Assembly (NCBI GenBank): GCA_029932675.1
Contig: JAOZPP010000084.1
Span: 1 to 13,223, forward strand
Source: a bacterium
Lineage (GTDB): Bacteria > SM23-81 > DAOVCL01
Reading direction: 5' to 3'
DNA length: 13,223 bases
Shown: positions 1-6,897 of the stretch, piece after piece
Layout: each line of letters begins with the position of its first letter
Position numbering within the stretch: position 1 is the first letter of the stretch
The notes under the pieces: model-generated
Seen by the model: only the letters and a program-made list of their open reading frames with translations
Told to the model about the DNA's origin: nothing
Databases searched by the model: none
Translations under genes and position numbers: made by a program

Positions 1-313
1 GATGAAAGAGAGAGAATCTATCCAGGGTGGTTACCATGTGGGGTCATCAGCCAAATTTGTATAAGTTTTGGGTTGACAACGAAGGCAGACGAGACTATTT
101 TGGAAGGGAGAAATGCCCAGAAAAGTAGATTTGGCCAAGAAGATAAGGCCAAGGGGAATAATATAAAAAGCTTAAAGGTGCTTCTGCTGTATTGCACTTA
201 TAGGCCGCTGTTCATACGAACCTGATCCAGGAATAAGGAGAGGCTAAATAGAACTGGCTACGCCACAAAGCAGAGGTGTAACCAAACTACGGCTCCGCTA
301 TCGATCCACCCAA
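1..313. other. Left-edge stretch with no convincing gene
   Basis: No recognisable protein or RNA gene was found here. Frame 1 of the plus strand is open from the edge to a TGA at 223-225, but its translation shows no recognisable motif. It could be the tail of an off-window gene or chance. The stretch ends at the left arm of an inverted repeat that brackets the DUF2283 gene downstream, so part of it may belong to a cassette recombination site or a mobile-element flank. Confidence 0.5.
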
Positions 314-342
314 GTTCGCTTGCCCGCTGCCCGTTATACGCC
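314..342. repeat. Left arm of inverted repeat flanking the DUF2283 gene
   Basis: This 29-base arm is the reverse complement of 690-718 with 25 of 29 positions matching. It contains GCCCGTTATACGCC, which resembles the terminal half of an integron attC site (R' box of GTTRRRY type, here GTTATAC, an imperfect match). The matching first half of a complete attC is not visible upstream. The arm could equally be the end of a MITE-like element. Confidence 0.6.
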
Positions 343-476
343 ATGCCACTGAATAACATTAACATTACAAAAGGAACGAGCGAGTATGGATTTATTATTA
401 CCGCCTTCTTAACGAGGCGGAGAAAACAACTTGGAAGGAGGCGAAAGATACGGCAGCAGTAGAAGTAAAAAATATA

Positions 477-698
477 TTGCTGCTTGTACCAGAGCTGTTG
501 AAAGTCTCATATTCAAGGATTTGGACATCCTACGATGAAGGAGCCGATGTTTTATATATTAACTTCAAGAAGCCAAGCCATGCAGATGATTCTGAACTCA
601 CGGACGATGACGTGATAATCAGATATGAGAAAGGAGAAATTGTGGGAATCACCATACTCAATGCAAGTAAGAGGACGGGATATGGGCGTGGCATATAA
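477..698 (+). CDS. DUF2283 family small protein
   Basis: The 73-residue product contains a DUF2283 domain at roughly residues 18-67: SYDEGADVLYINF, then an acidic DSELTDDDVIIRYE stretch, then GEIVGITILNASKR. The family is small and beta-rich, of unknown function, and often found in cassettes and near toxin-antitoxin genes. The TTG start at 477 is only the first start codon in this frame and has no clear ribosome binding site. The frame stays open upstream to a stop at 360-362, and the upstream peptide looks plausible. A well-placed ATG at 386, with AAGGA before it, lies in another frame, so a one-base indel may have broken the original N-terminus. The stop codon lies inside the right inverted-repeat arm, as cassette stops often do. 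The domain call is firm; the start is not. Confidence 0.7.
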   Translation: MLLVPELLKVSYSRIWTSYDEGADVLYINFKKPSHADDSELTDDDVIIRYEKGEIVGITILNASKRTGYGRGI

Positions 699-718
699 CG
701 GGCGGCGAGTAAGCGAAC
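690..718. repeat. Right arm of inverted repeat flanking the DUF2283 gene
   Basis: This arm is the reverse complement of 314-342 (25 of 29 bases). It begins just before the DUF2283 stop codon and contains ATATAACGGGC, resembling the R'' box at the start of an integron attC. Downstream, CCCGCT at 718-723 can pair with AGCGGG at 799-804. No full complementary R' box (GTTAT-type) occurs in the next 200 bases, so a complete attC is not demonstrated. Confidence 0.6.
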
Positions 719-955
719 CCGCTAGGTTTTGGGTCGTTTTTGACGCTTATGGCATCAATCCTCAGCTACGCCGAGGGGTGAGCGCCATTTAGATTATCAG
801 CGGGTAAGTGGCTTCGGCATCGCTCTTTACAATGACAGAATACAACAGTAAGGAACCTTCAATAAACCGCAAGCCATCGGGCGAGGCGAGCTATATATGA
901 GCCTGGGATATGAAGTAAACCAGTAGATATCATTTGCACTTAGGCTCGTACCGAG
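719..955. other. Intergenic region before the chaperone-TPR operon
   Basis: No gene was recognised in this 237-base gap. It holds short imperfect inverted repeats, such as CCCGCT/AGCGGG at 718-723 and 799-804, and CCTC/GAGG around 760-776. They look like structured repeat sequence rather than coding DNA. Any promoter for the downstream operon should lie here, but no convincing -35/-10 pair was found. Confidence 0.4.
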
Positions 956-3157
956 ATGTCCAAGAAGAGGCATAAAAAGAAGAAAAAGCATAAAACCCCT
1001 GTCTTCCCCGGAGGGCAGGGAAACAGTTACGAGATTGGGTTGAAGCATTTTCAAAACGGCAATTACCGCGATGCCATTAAAGCGTGGCGAACCATGCCTC
1101 CAGACGTGGAGATTACGGCCAAGTTGGCCGAAGCCTACTTCAGGTATGGGCTCTCCTTCTACACCAGTGGGCAGGTTGTCCAGGTTCTCTCTGAGCTTCA
1201 TCAGGCCGTTAAGTTTAACCCAGAAAAGGCTATCTACTGCTTTCACTTAGGTTTAGCCTATCATCGAAAGGGCAATTTGGAGAAGGCCATAACCTGGTAT
1301 GAAAAGGCTCTGGAGGCTGACCCGCAAAATAGCCGATTCAGATACCATCTTGGGTTGGCCTGGATCGAGGCTGGGGCCATTGGGAAAGCTAAGGAACATT
1401 TCCACTCCATTCATAGGGAATCGGAGGAAGATAAAACCCTCTGGAAACTGGGTCTGACCTCCGCCTTATTGAAGGAGCAACGGTGGGATAAGGCACTAGA
1501 CCTTTTGAGAGATGTGGACGATGGAATTCCCTACTTTCAATCCCTCAAGGGCCTGACCTTATTGATGATGGGTAAGGAGAAGCAGGCCAAAGTCGCTTTG
1601 GATAAGTCCATTAAAGCCGGGGCAACCGATCCGCTGGTGAGATACTACCTTGGGCTTGCTTACGCCGCAGATGGAGATCTCCCTGCTGTGGTAAAGGCTT
1701 GGGAGGAGGCGCTGAAAAAGGGGCTCAGTCCACACCTGATCGAGGCTGATCTTGCGGCCATCTACCACCGGTTTGCTATCCAGGAGGTGAAAAAGGGCGC
1801 TTTGGCTAAAGCCGCGGGCTTCTGGGAGAAAGTGCTGGAACTACGGCCCCGGGACGAGGTCGCTCGAGACAACCTCGTGCATGCCTGTTTCTTAATGGGC
1901 AACCGATATTCTAAGGAAAATCGGCTCCGGAAGGCCATAGGGTGGTGGGAAAAGGTCGTGGCGTTAGACCCTAAAAACCTTGAGGTTCTGCACAACTTAG
2001 CATTGGCCTATGACCAATTAGGGGAAACCTTAATGGCCAATCGGTATTGGACGAAAGTGGTTAATAGCTGGGGGAAGCTGCAACGTTCTGACGAGGAACT
2101 CAGGGGCTCCCTCTATCTCGCCCACAGACATTTAGCAAACAATTATTTGAAGATGGACAAACCTGACAAGGCAGCAAGCGAATACCGTAAAGCTATGAGA
2201 TATAAGCCAAATGATGTGGAAACTTCAATCAGACTGGCTGAGCTTTGGCTCGGGCAGAACAACCCAGTGGCGGCGATGCGGGAGTTGAATCGTGTCCAAA
2301 GGATTGATCCGGAAAACACCGATCTCCTTGGCACCTTGGCAATGGCCTATTGTAAACATGGGGATTGCCAAAAGGCACTGGCCTGTTGGAAGAAGATAAT
2401 CCTGATAGACCCCACAAACAAGGCGGCTGCAGAGCAATTTACAGATTGTCTCCTTCACCAAGCATATAAGCAGTGGCAGCGGGGGGAGACCGATCAGGCC
2501 CTCTCTCAACTTAATGAGGCGATGGGTTTCTGTCCAGATTGTATTCCCCTATACCTCCTGATGGGTGAGATCCACCTGGATGTTGGAGAACCAGCCCGAG
2601 CCAGGGAGATCTTTAATCAGGCCATCACTATCCAACCCGAGAGGCCAGATCTCCATTTTGGGGTGGGAAATGCCTATCTCAAGCATCAGATGGCAAAGGA
2701 AGCAGAGAGGCACTTCGAGAGGGCCATCGCCTGTGCACCAGGGGATTATAACCTTCTCATCGCCATCGGGGAGTCATATTTCCACGCCAACCGTTTCAAG
2801 ACCTCAAGGAGATACCTCAGAAAGGCACTTGATGCCAACCCCAGGAACCCTTTTATCCCCTTGGAAATTGGAGCTATGCTCTTGAATGATGGCTTTGCAG
2901 ACCGTTCTATCCCTTACTTCAAGAAAGCCCTGCGGCTTTCCCCTGATATAGCCAATGCCCACTTCTTTTTGGGGTTTGCCCATTTTCAGGAGAAGAACTA
3001 TTTAAAAGCAGGTAAGGCCCTTGATCAAGCGAGAAAGTTAGCCAAGAGGGAAAATGACGAGGAGCTATTGGAGGCTATAAAAGATCTCCAGGACATTATA
3101 GAGCTTGTTTGCCTTCCATTAGAAAAGCGAGGTTATCATGAACGAAGATCCCTATAA
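956..3157 (+). CDS. Large cytosolic TPR-repeat protein heading an Hsp70 operon
   Basis: The 733-residue protein has a very basic N-terminus (MSKKRHKKKKKHKTP) followed by about 15 tetratricopeptide repeats from near residue 25 to 715. Typical units show the W/LG/Y/A/F/A/P pattern, for example HLGLAYHRKGNLEKAITWYE near residue 97. TPR arrays are helical scaffolds that bind partner proteins. No signal peptide or membrane segment is visible, so it is probably cytosolic, and the lysine-rich start could bind nucleic acid or acidic lipid. The ATG lacks a strong Shine-Dalgarno sequence. Its last 20 bases overlap the J-domain gene, and GrpE and DnaK genes follow, so a client adaptor or co-chaperone role is inferred. 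The exact client is unknown. Confidence 0.85.
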   Translation: MSKKRHKKKKKHKTPVFPGGQGNSYEIGLKHFQNGNYRDAIKAWRTMPPDVEITAKLAEAYFRYGLSFYTSGQVVQVLSELHQAVKFNPEKAIYCFHLGLAYHRKGNLEKAITWYEKALEADPQNSRFRYHLGLAWIEAGAIGKAKEHFHSIHRESEEDKTLWKLGLTSALLKEQRWDKALDLLRDVDDGIPYFQSLKGLTLLMMGKEKQAKVALDKSIKAGATDPLVRYYLGLAYAADGDLPAVVKAWEEALKKGLSPHLIEADLAAIYHRFAIQEVKKGALAKAAGFWEKVLELRPRDEVARDNLVHACFLMGNRYSKENRLRKAIGWWEKVVALDPKNLEVLHNLALAYDQLGETLMANRYWTKVVNSWGKLQRSDEELRGSLYLAHRHLANNYLKMDKPDKAASEYRKAMRYKPNDVETSIRLAELWLGQNNPVAAMRELNRVQRIDPENTDLLGTLAMAYCKHGDCQKALACWKKIILIDPTNKAAAEQFTDCLLHQAYKQWQRGETDQALSQLNEAMGFCPDCIPLYLLMGEIHLDVGEPARAREIFNQAITIQPERPDLHFGVGNAYLKHQMAKEAERHFERAIACAPGDYNLLIAIGESYFHANRFKTSRRYLRKALDANPRNPFIPLEIGAMLLNDGFADRSIPYFKKALRLSPDIANAHFFLGFAHFQEKNYLKAGKALDQARKLAKRENDEELLEAIKDLQDIIELVCLPLEKRGYHERRSL

Positions 3158-3491
3158 GGTCTTAGGCATCGACAGAAGGGCTTCCACTGCCGAGGTGAAG
3201 AAGGCCTACTTCAACCTAGTCAAGCGATATTCGCCGGAGACCCATGCCGAACGCTTCAAGGAGGTGCGAAGGGCATACGATCGGTTGAAGACAAGGGAGA
3301 GGCGGCAGGAGACCGATGTCTTCCTTTACAACGATCCATATGGAGATTTCAAGCCAGTTGCTAAAGAGTGCAGGTTTAAAGCCAAAGTTGAGGTTGAAAA
3401 AGTTGTGGAGGCCATCCTGCGTGCCTCCTCAGATCTGGAGCGGGTGGATTTCAGTGAGGATTTTACTCCCCTTGAAATGATATGGGCCTGA
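3138..3491 (+). CDS. J-domain protein lacking the HPD motif
   Basis: The 117-residue protein opens with a J domain (about residues 4-55): DPYKVLGIDRRAS, helix II AEVKKAYFNLVKRY, and helix III ERFKEVRRAYDRL. The invariant HPD tripeptide between helices II and III, needed by ordinary J proteins to stimulate Hsp70 ATPase, is replaced by Ser-Pro-Glu at residues 32-34 (bases 3231-3239). The C-terminal 60 residues contain no zinc-finger or CTD substrate domains and are unlike canonical DnaJ. The gene overlaps the upstream TPR gene by 20 bases and the grpE-like gene by 10, indicating coupled translation. It may be a regulatory J-like protein that docks on the operon's DnaK without classic activation; that is inference. 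Confidence 0.85.
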   Translation: MNEDPYKVLGIDRRASTAEVKKAYFNLVKRYSPETHAERFKEVRRAYDRLKTRERRQETDVFLYNDPYGDFKPVAKECRFKAKVEVEKVVEAILRASSDLERVDFSEDFTPLEMIWA

Positions 3492-4123
3492 GATCATTAT
3501 TCGATACTATAAGGTTTTGGAATCAGGTGGCAAGACTCAAGGATCAGCCTGTATTTGCCATCCACGAAGAGCCTGAACCTCCAAGGGAGAAGGGCCTTTC
3601 CGATGGGCCCACGGAGTTAAGAAGGGAACTGGTCAAATTAGGTAAAACTCAGCTCCGTTCCCAGGCGGTGATCGAAGCGGCGGTGGAGAGAATCGGAAGG
3701 ATGGTGGAGGAGTTGAAAGCTGCTCTTCAGCAGGTGGTGGCGAGCGACGGCCTTATAAAAGATGTGCTCCTGGTAGCCGACGGCCTTGAAGAGGCCATCC
3801 ATGCTGGAGAGGCGATGATGGAGGCTGGAGGGTCAGGGGAGGATCGACCAGGGGTTCCAGAGGAAGGTTGGTTGGAGGGTATACGCATAATCCACCGTCG
3901 GGTATGCCAGATGCTTGACAAAGAGGGGGTGCGGCCCATCCCTTCGGTTGGGGAGAGTTTTGACCCCCAGCTCCACAGAGCCGTGGGAGTTGAGCATACG
4001 TTGGAAGTTCCGGAGAACACAATTATAGAGGAAGAACGTAGGGGGTATAGACGGGGCAATCAGGTCATCCGATATGCCGAAGTGGTAGTGGCCAAGTCGC
4101 CATCGAACGAAAAGGGCAAATGA
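3482..4123 (+). CDS. GrpE-like nucleotide exchange factor
   Basis: The 213-residue protein matches the GrpE C-terminal beta domain at residues 144-213: GVRPIPSVGESFDPQLHRAV, then IIEEERRGYRRG, then QVIRYAEVVVAK. GrpE releases ADP from DnaK and resets the chaperone cycle. Residues about 45-105 form the long helical, probably coiled-coil part. The first 35 residues (FDTIRFWNQVARL and beyond) are not the usual acidic GrpE tail, and an extra Gly/Glu-rich insert (GGSGEDRPGVPEEG) sits near residue 120. The start overlaps the J-domain gene by 10 bases, and dnaK begins 3 bases after the stop. It is probably a paralogue dedicated to the adjacent DnaK; whether the housekeeping grpE lies elsewhere cannot be seen. 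Confidence 0.88.
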   Translation: MGLRSLFDTIRFWNQVARLKDQPVFAIHEEPEPPREKGLSDGPTELRRELVKLGKTQLRSQAVIEAAVERIGRMVEELKAALQQVVASDGLIKDVLLVADGLEEAIHAGEAMMEAGGSGEDRPGVPEEGWLEGIRIIHRRVCQMLDKEGVRPIPSVGESFDPQLHRAVGVEHTLEVPENTIIEEERRGYRRGNQVIRYAEVVVAKSPSNEKGK

Positions 4124-4126
4124 GCG

Positions 4127-5845
4127 ATGAGCAAAATAATTGGTATTGATCTGGGCACAACCAATTCTGAGGTGGCGGTCATAGAGGAGGGGAGGCCGGT
4201 TGTCATCCCCGATGAGAACGGCCAGAAAATCGTCCCCTCATTCGTTGGCATCTCCCCCTCAGGGGAACTTTTGGTGGGCACCTTAGCAAAGAACCAATTC
4301 ATGGCTGAGCCAGAGAGCACGATCAGGTCCATCAAACGGAAGATGGGAACCGAGGCCAAGGTTTCCCTGGGCGGGAGGACTTATACGCCTCAGGAGATCT
4401 CTGCCTTCATCCTCCGCAAGCTCAAGGGGATGGCAGAACGTTATTTGGGAGAAAGGGCGGAGAGGGCCGTGATCACCGTTCCGGCCTATTTTTCCGATAC
4501 CCAGCGGCAGGCAACGAAGGATGCCGGAGAGATCGCTGGGCTGGAGGTGGTGCGGATCATCAACGAACCCACAGCGGCGGCCCTGGCCTATGGTCTGGAG
4601 AGAGAGGAGGACCAGTTCCTCCTCGTCTACGATTTGGGCGGTGGCACATTCGATGTCTCGGTCATCGAGGCCAACTCTGGTGTGGTGGAGGTGAGGGCCA
4701 GCCATGGCAACACCCACCTGGGAGGAGATGACTTTGACGAACTGATCGTCAACTACCTAATTGCTGAATTTCAGAGGAGATATGGGGTTGACTTGAGACA
4801 AGACCGAAAGGCACTTGCTCGGATCACCAGGTCTGCCGAGGCGGCCAAGATCGAGCTTTCGGATAGGCCTTTTGCCCAGATCGTGGAGGAGTTCATCGCC
4901 ACGGTGAATGGACGGTCGCTCAATCTGGAGCTTGAACTAACCCGATCTACCTTTGAGGAGATGATCTCGGACTTAGTCCGTTCCACCGCAGATTCCATCA
5001 GGGAGGCTCTAAGGGATGCCGAACTGAGCGGCCGGGAGATAGGCAAAGTGCTTATGGTAGGTGGGTCTACTCGTATTCCCTTGGTCGGTCGGGTAGTTGA
5101 GGATATGCTCGGCCTACAACCGCACTTAGAGGTCGATCCTGAACTTTGCGTGGCCATGGGTGCGGCTGTCCAGGCTGGCATCATCGGGGGCGAACCCATA
5201 GAGGCCTACCTCGTAGACGTAGCCCCTCACTCTTTGGGAATAGCTACGGTCACCCATAAGTTTGGCATCTTATTGAAAGATCAGTTCAGTATCTTAATCA
5301 GGAGGAACACCACCATCCCCACATCCAAATCCGAGGTCTATACCACGCTCGTGGATAACCAGGAGGCTGTGGAGATCAAAGTCTACCAAGGTGAGAGCCG
5401 CACCGCATCTGAGAACAAGTTACTTGGGAAATTCCTCCTGGGAGATATCCCCAAAGCCCCTGCGGGTGAGCCCAAGGTTGTGGTTACCTTCGACTACGAC
5501 GTGAACGGCATAGTCCATGTAACGGCTAGAGATAAAAACACAGGGAACGAAAGGAGCATAACCCTTTCCGCATCACCCGATCGGCTTACTGAGGCGGAAA
5601 AGGAAAAGGCCCGGATCAAGAGCGAGGAGATGTGGAAGAGACCCTTCCCCAAAGAGGAAGTTGAAGCCTTGGTTAAGAGGGCCAAACGGATGGCCAAGAA
5701 ACTTAAGGACAAACGAACATCCAAAGAACTCTCGGAGCTCGCCTCGAAATTAGAGGGCACCATCAGGGAGGGGAAAACCGAGGAGATGAGGAGGCTCGAG
5801 GAGAGGCTGTTGGACTTGATGTATAAGTTGTCAGATACCACCTGA
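4127..5845 (+). CDS. Short DnaK/Hsp70 paralogue
   Basis: The 572-residue Hsp70 has an intact ATPase domain: phosphate-1 loop GIDLGTTNS (6-14), SIKRKMG with Lys70, VPAYFSDTQRQATKDA (118-133), INEPTAAALAYGL (145-157), YDLGGGTFDVSV (168-179) and VGGSTRIP (311-318). The linker reads AYLVD instead of the common VLLLD. In the substrate-binding domain, the SLGIAT to NTTIP segment is longer than in E. coli DnaK (insert near residues 375-390). The helical lid is short (about 485-572) and there is no disordered EEVD-like tail, so the protein is about 65 residues shorter than standard DnaK. It lies between grpE and a membrane TPR gene, which suggests a specialised rather than housekeeping chaperone. Confidence 0.92.
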   Translation: MSKIIGIDLGTTNSEVAVIEEGRPVVIPDENGQKIVPSFVGISPSGELLVGTLAKNQFMAEPESTIRSIKRKMGTEAKVSLGGRTYTPQEISAFILRKLKGMAERYLGERAERAVITVPAYFSDTQRQATKDAGEIAGLEVVRIINEPTAAALAYGLEREEDQFLLVYDLGGGTFDVSVIEANSGVVEVRASHGNTHLGGDDFDELIVNYLIAEFQRRYGVDLRQDRKALARITRSAEAAKIELSDRPFAQIVEEFIATVNGRSLNLELELTRSTFEEMISDLVRSTADSIREALRDAELSGREIGKVLMVGGSTRIPLVGRVVEDMLGLQPHLEVDPELCVAMGAAVQAGIIGGEPIEAYLVDVAPHSLGIATVTHKFGILLKDQFSILIRRNTTIPTSKSEVYTTLVDNQEAVEIKVYQGESRTASENKLLGKFLLGDIPKAPAGEPKVVVTFDYDVNGIVHVTARDKNTGNERSITLSASPDRLTEAEKEKARIKSEEMWKRPFPKEEVEALVKRAKRMAKKLKDKRTSKELSELASKLEGTIREGKTEEMRRLEERLLDLMYKLSDTT

Positions 5846-5859
5846 GACCAGAGGGAGAA

Positions 5860-6732
5860 ATGGAAGCTATCGACTTATACAACGAAGGTCTGATAAAAGC
5901 AACGGAAGGGGCGCTGGACGAGGCCATTAAACTACTGGAAAGATCACTAAGGAAGGACCCCTTACATGTAAACACCTATAACGTCTTGGGTAAGCTACTT
6001 ATCCGTAAAGGGGCATTGAGGAAGGCAAGATGGTATTGGAAAAGGGCGCTCACCATAGATCCCTTGAACCGCACGGCTCTGGCCTGTTTGGAAGCTTCAA
6101 AGGGAGGGCTATCCCGTATAGGATGGCCGCTGGCCTTCTCCCTCCTCCTCATCGGTTCCATTTTTGCCTTTAGGGGAGCAGAACAACAGATCCAAACGCT
6201 CCACAGGGAGCTTTCCACCATCGGCTCCCGGTTGGAACAAGGGGTCTTCTCCCCAAGCAGGTGGACATCTCCCTCGGCAAAACAGGTGCCCACTGAGGAC
6301 TCCTCGCAGATCAAACCACTCGACAAGGGGAAGATCAAGGAGGTTTACTCCCTGGCCTTGCAATACCATAAGAACGGGGATTTTGAGAGAGCCATCCCTA
6401 AGTTCGAAGAGATCCTGGCCTATCCTTACCCGCATGATTTGAAGGACAACGCCCAATATTGGATTGGTGAATCCCATTATGACCAAGGGGACTACAAACG
6501 GGCTCTGAGGGAGTATAAAAAGATAAAGGCCCTTTATCCAAGGGGGAACAAGGTCCTCGATGCTCAGATCAAAATCGCCTATTGTTACTATAAGTTAGGT
6601 GAGGACGGAAAGGCATTGGCTCTGTTGAGGGAGTTGGCCGATAATCCTCCCAAAGAGCCTCATGCTGAGCGGGCAATACAAAACTTAATGAGGAGGATCC
6701 ACTCCAAACTCCGGAATCGCCAAAGCCCGTGA
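5860..6732 (+). CDS. Membrane-anchored TPR / CpoB (YbgF)-like protein
   Basis: The 290-residue protein has two TPRs at about residues 3-70 (LLERSLRKDPLHVNTYNVLG), one hydrophobic segment at about 88-104 (GWPLAFSLLLIGSIFAF), and a short heptad-like helix at 106-128. A Pro/Ser linker follows, then a second TPR set (160-278) resembling the C-terminal domain of CpoB/YbgF (WIGESHYDQGDYKRALREY, ALYPRGNKVLDAQIKIA). Basic residues precede the membrane segment, so the N-terminal TPRs should be cytosolic and the C-terminal TPRs periplasmic. CpoB works with Tol-Pal at the envelope; the same role here is not shown. It starts 14 bases after dnaK with a GAGGGAG ribosome binding site, making it the membrane end of the chaperone operon. 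Confidence 0.82.
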   Translation: MEAIDLYNEGLIKATEGALDEAIKLLERSLRKDPLHVNTYNVLGKLLIRKGALRKARWYWKRALTIDPLNRTALACLEASKGGLSRIGWPLAFSLLLIGSIFAFRGAEQQIQTLHRELSTIGSRLEQGVFSPSRWTSPSAKQVPTEDSSQIKPLDKGKIKEVYSLALQYHKNGDFERAIPKFEEILAYPYPHDLKDNAQYWIGESHYDQGDYKRALREYKKIKALYPRGNKVLDAQIKIAYCYYKLGEDGKALALLRELADNPPKEPHAERAIQNLMRRIHSKLRNRQSP

Positions 6733-6774
6733 TGGGGAAATGCTGTTTCTCATCGCCACAACTGGAGGACCAAC

Positions 6775-6897
6775 TTGTTCTTGCATGGTTTTAAGCTCGA
6801 TGGAGAAAATGAGCTGAGCAAGATATTCGCCAGGCGGTTTGTGATCCTGAATCACTCACAAAAGGCGGGGGGACTTATTGGCAGAAAGGAGGTCTGA
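6775..6897 (+). CDS. Possible 40-residue small ORF coupled to the cupin gene
   Basis: A TTG at 6775 is preceded at ideal distance by GGAGG (6764-6768). It opens a 40-codon frame beginning LFLHGFKLDGENELSKIF and ending in GRKEV. Its TGA (6895-6897) overlaps the cupin ATG by one base, which would couple the two. The same frame is open back to the stop of the upstream TPR gene, so it might instead be a decayed C-terminal remnant of an older gene. No family is recognised and the product is unproven. Confidence 0.3.
   Translation: MFLHGFKLDGENELSKIFARRFVILNHSQKAGGLIGRKEV
6838..6862. promoter_or_regulatory. Dyad-symmetric element upstream of the cupin gene
   Basis: Arms TTTGTGA (6838-6844) and TCACAAA (6856-6862) are perfect reverse complements separated by 11 bases, with a smaller nested dyad GTGAT/ATCAC inside. 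It lies 35-59 bases before the cupin ATG. The arm sequence resembles half-sites of CRP/FNR-type regulators, but the spacer is longer than their usual six bases. It could be an operator or an RNA hairpin, and it also lies within the possible small ORF. Confidence 0.3.

Noticed and set aside
1-225. Open plus-strand frame from the window edge
   Set aside because: No start, no recognisable motif and doubtful composition; could be chance, so it is mentioned only as a possible gene tail.
191-946. Similar short stretches at 191-205 and 932-946 as target-site duplications of a larger element
   Set aside because: They match only with gaps (ATTGCACTTATAGGC against ATTTGCACTTAGGCT) and are too weak to support an insertion boundary.
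827-1246. Minus-strand 139-codon frame
   Set aside because: It overlaps the start of the well-supported TPR gene in antisense and its translation has no protein-like pattern.
2565-2885. Plus-strand 106-codon frame inside the TPR gene
   Set aside because: It is an alternative frame of the TPR coding sequence, Ser/Arg/Pro-rich, with no ribosome binding site or family match.
6740-6817. 25-codon frame starting with ATG after the membrane TPR gene
   Set aside because: Very short, with a weak ribosome binding site and no similarity; the other frame at 6775 is better supported.
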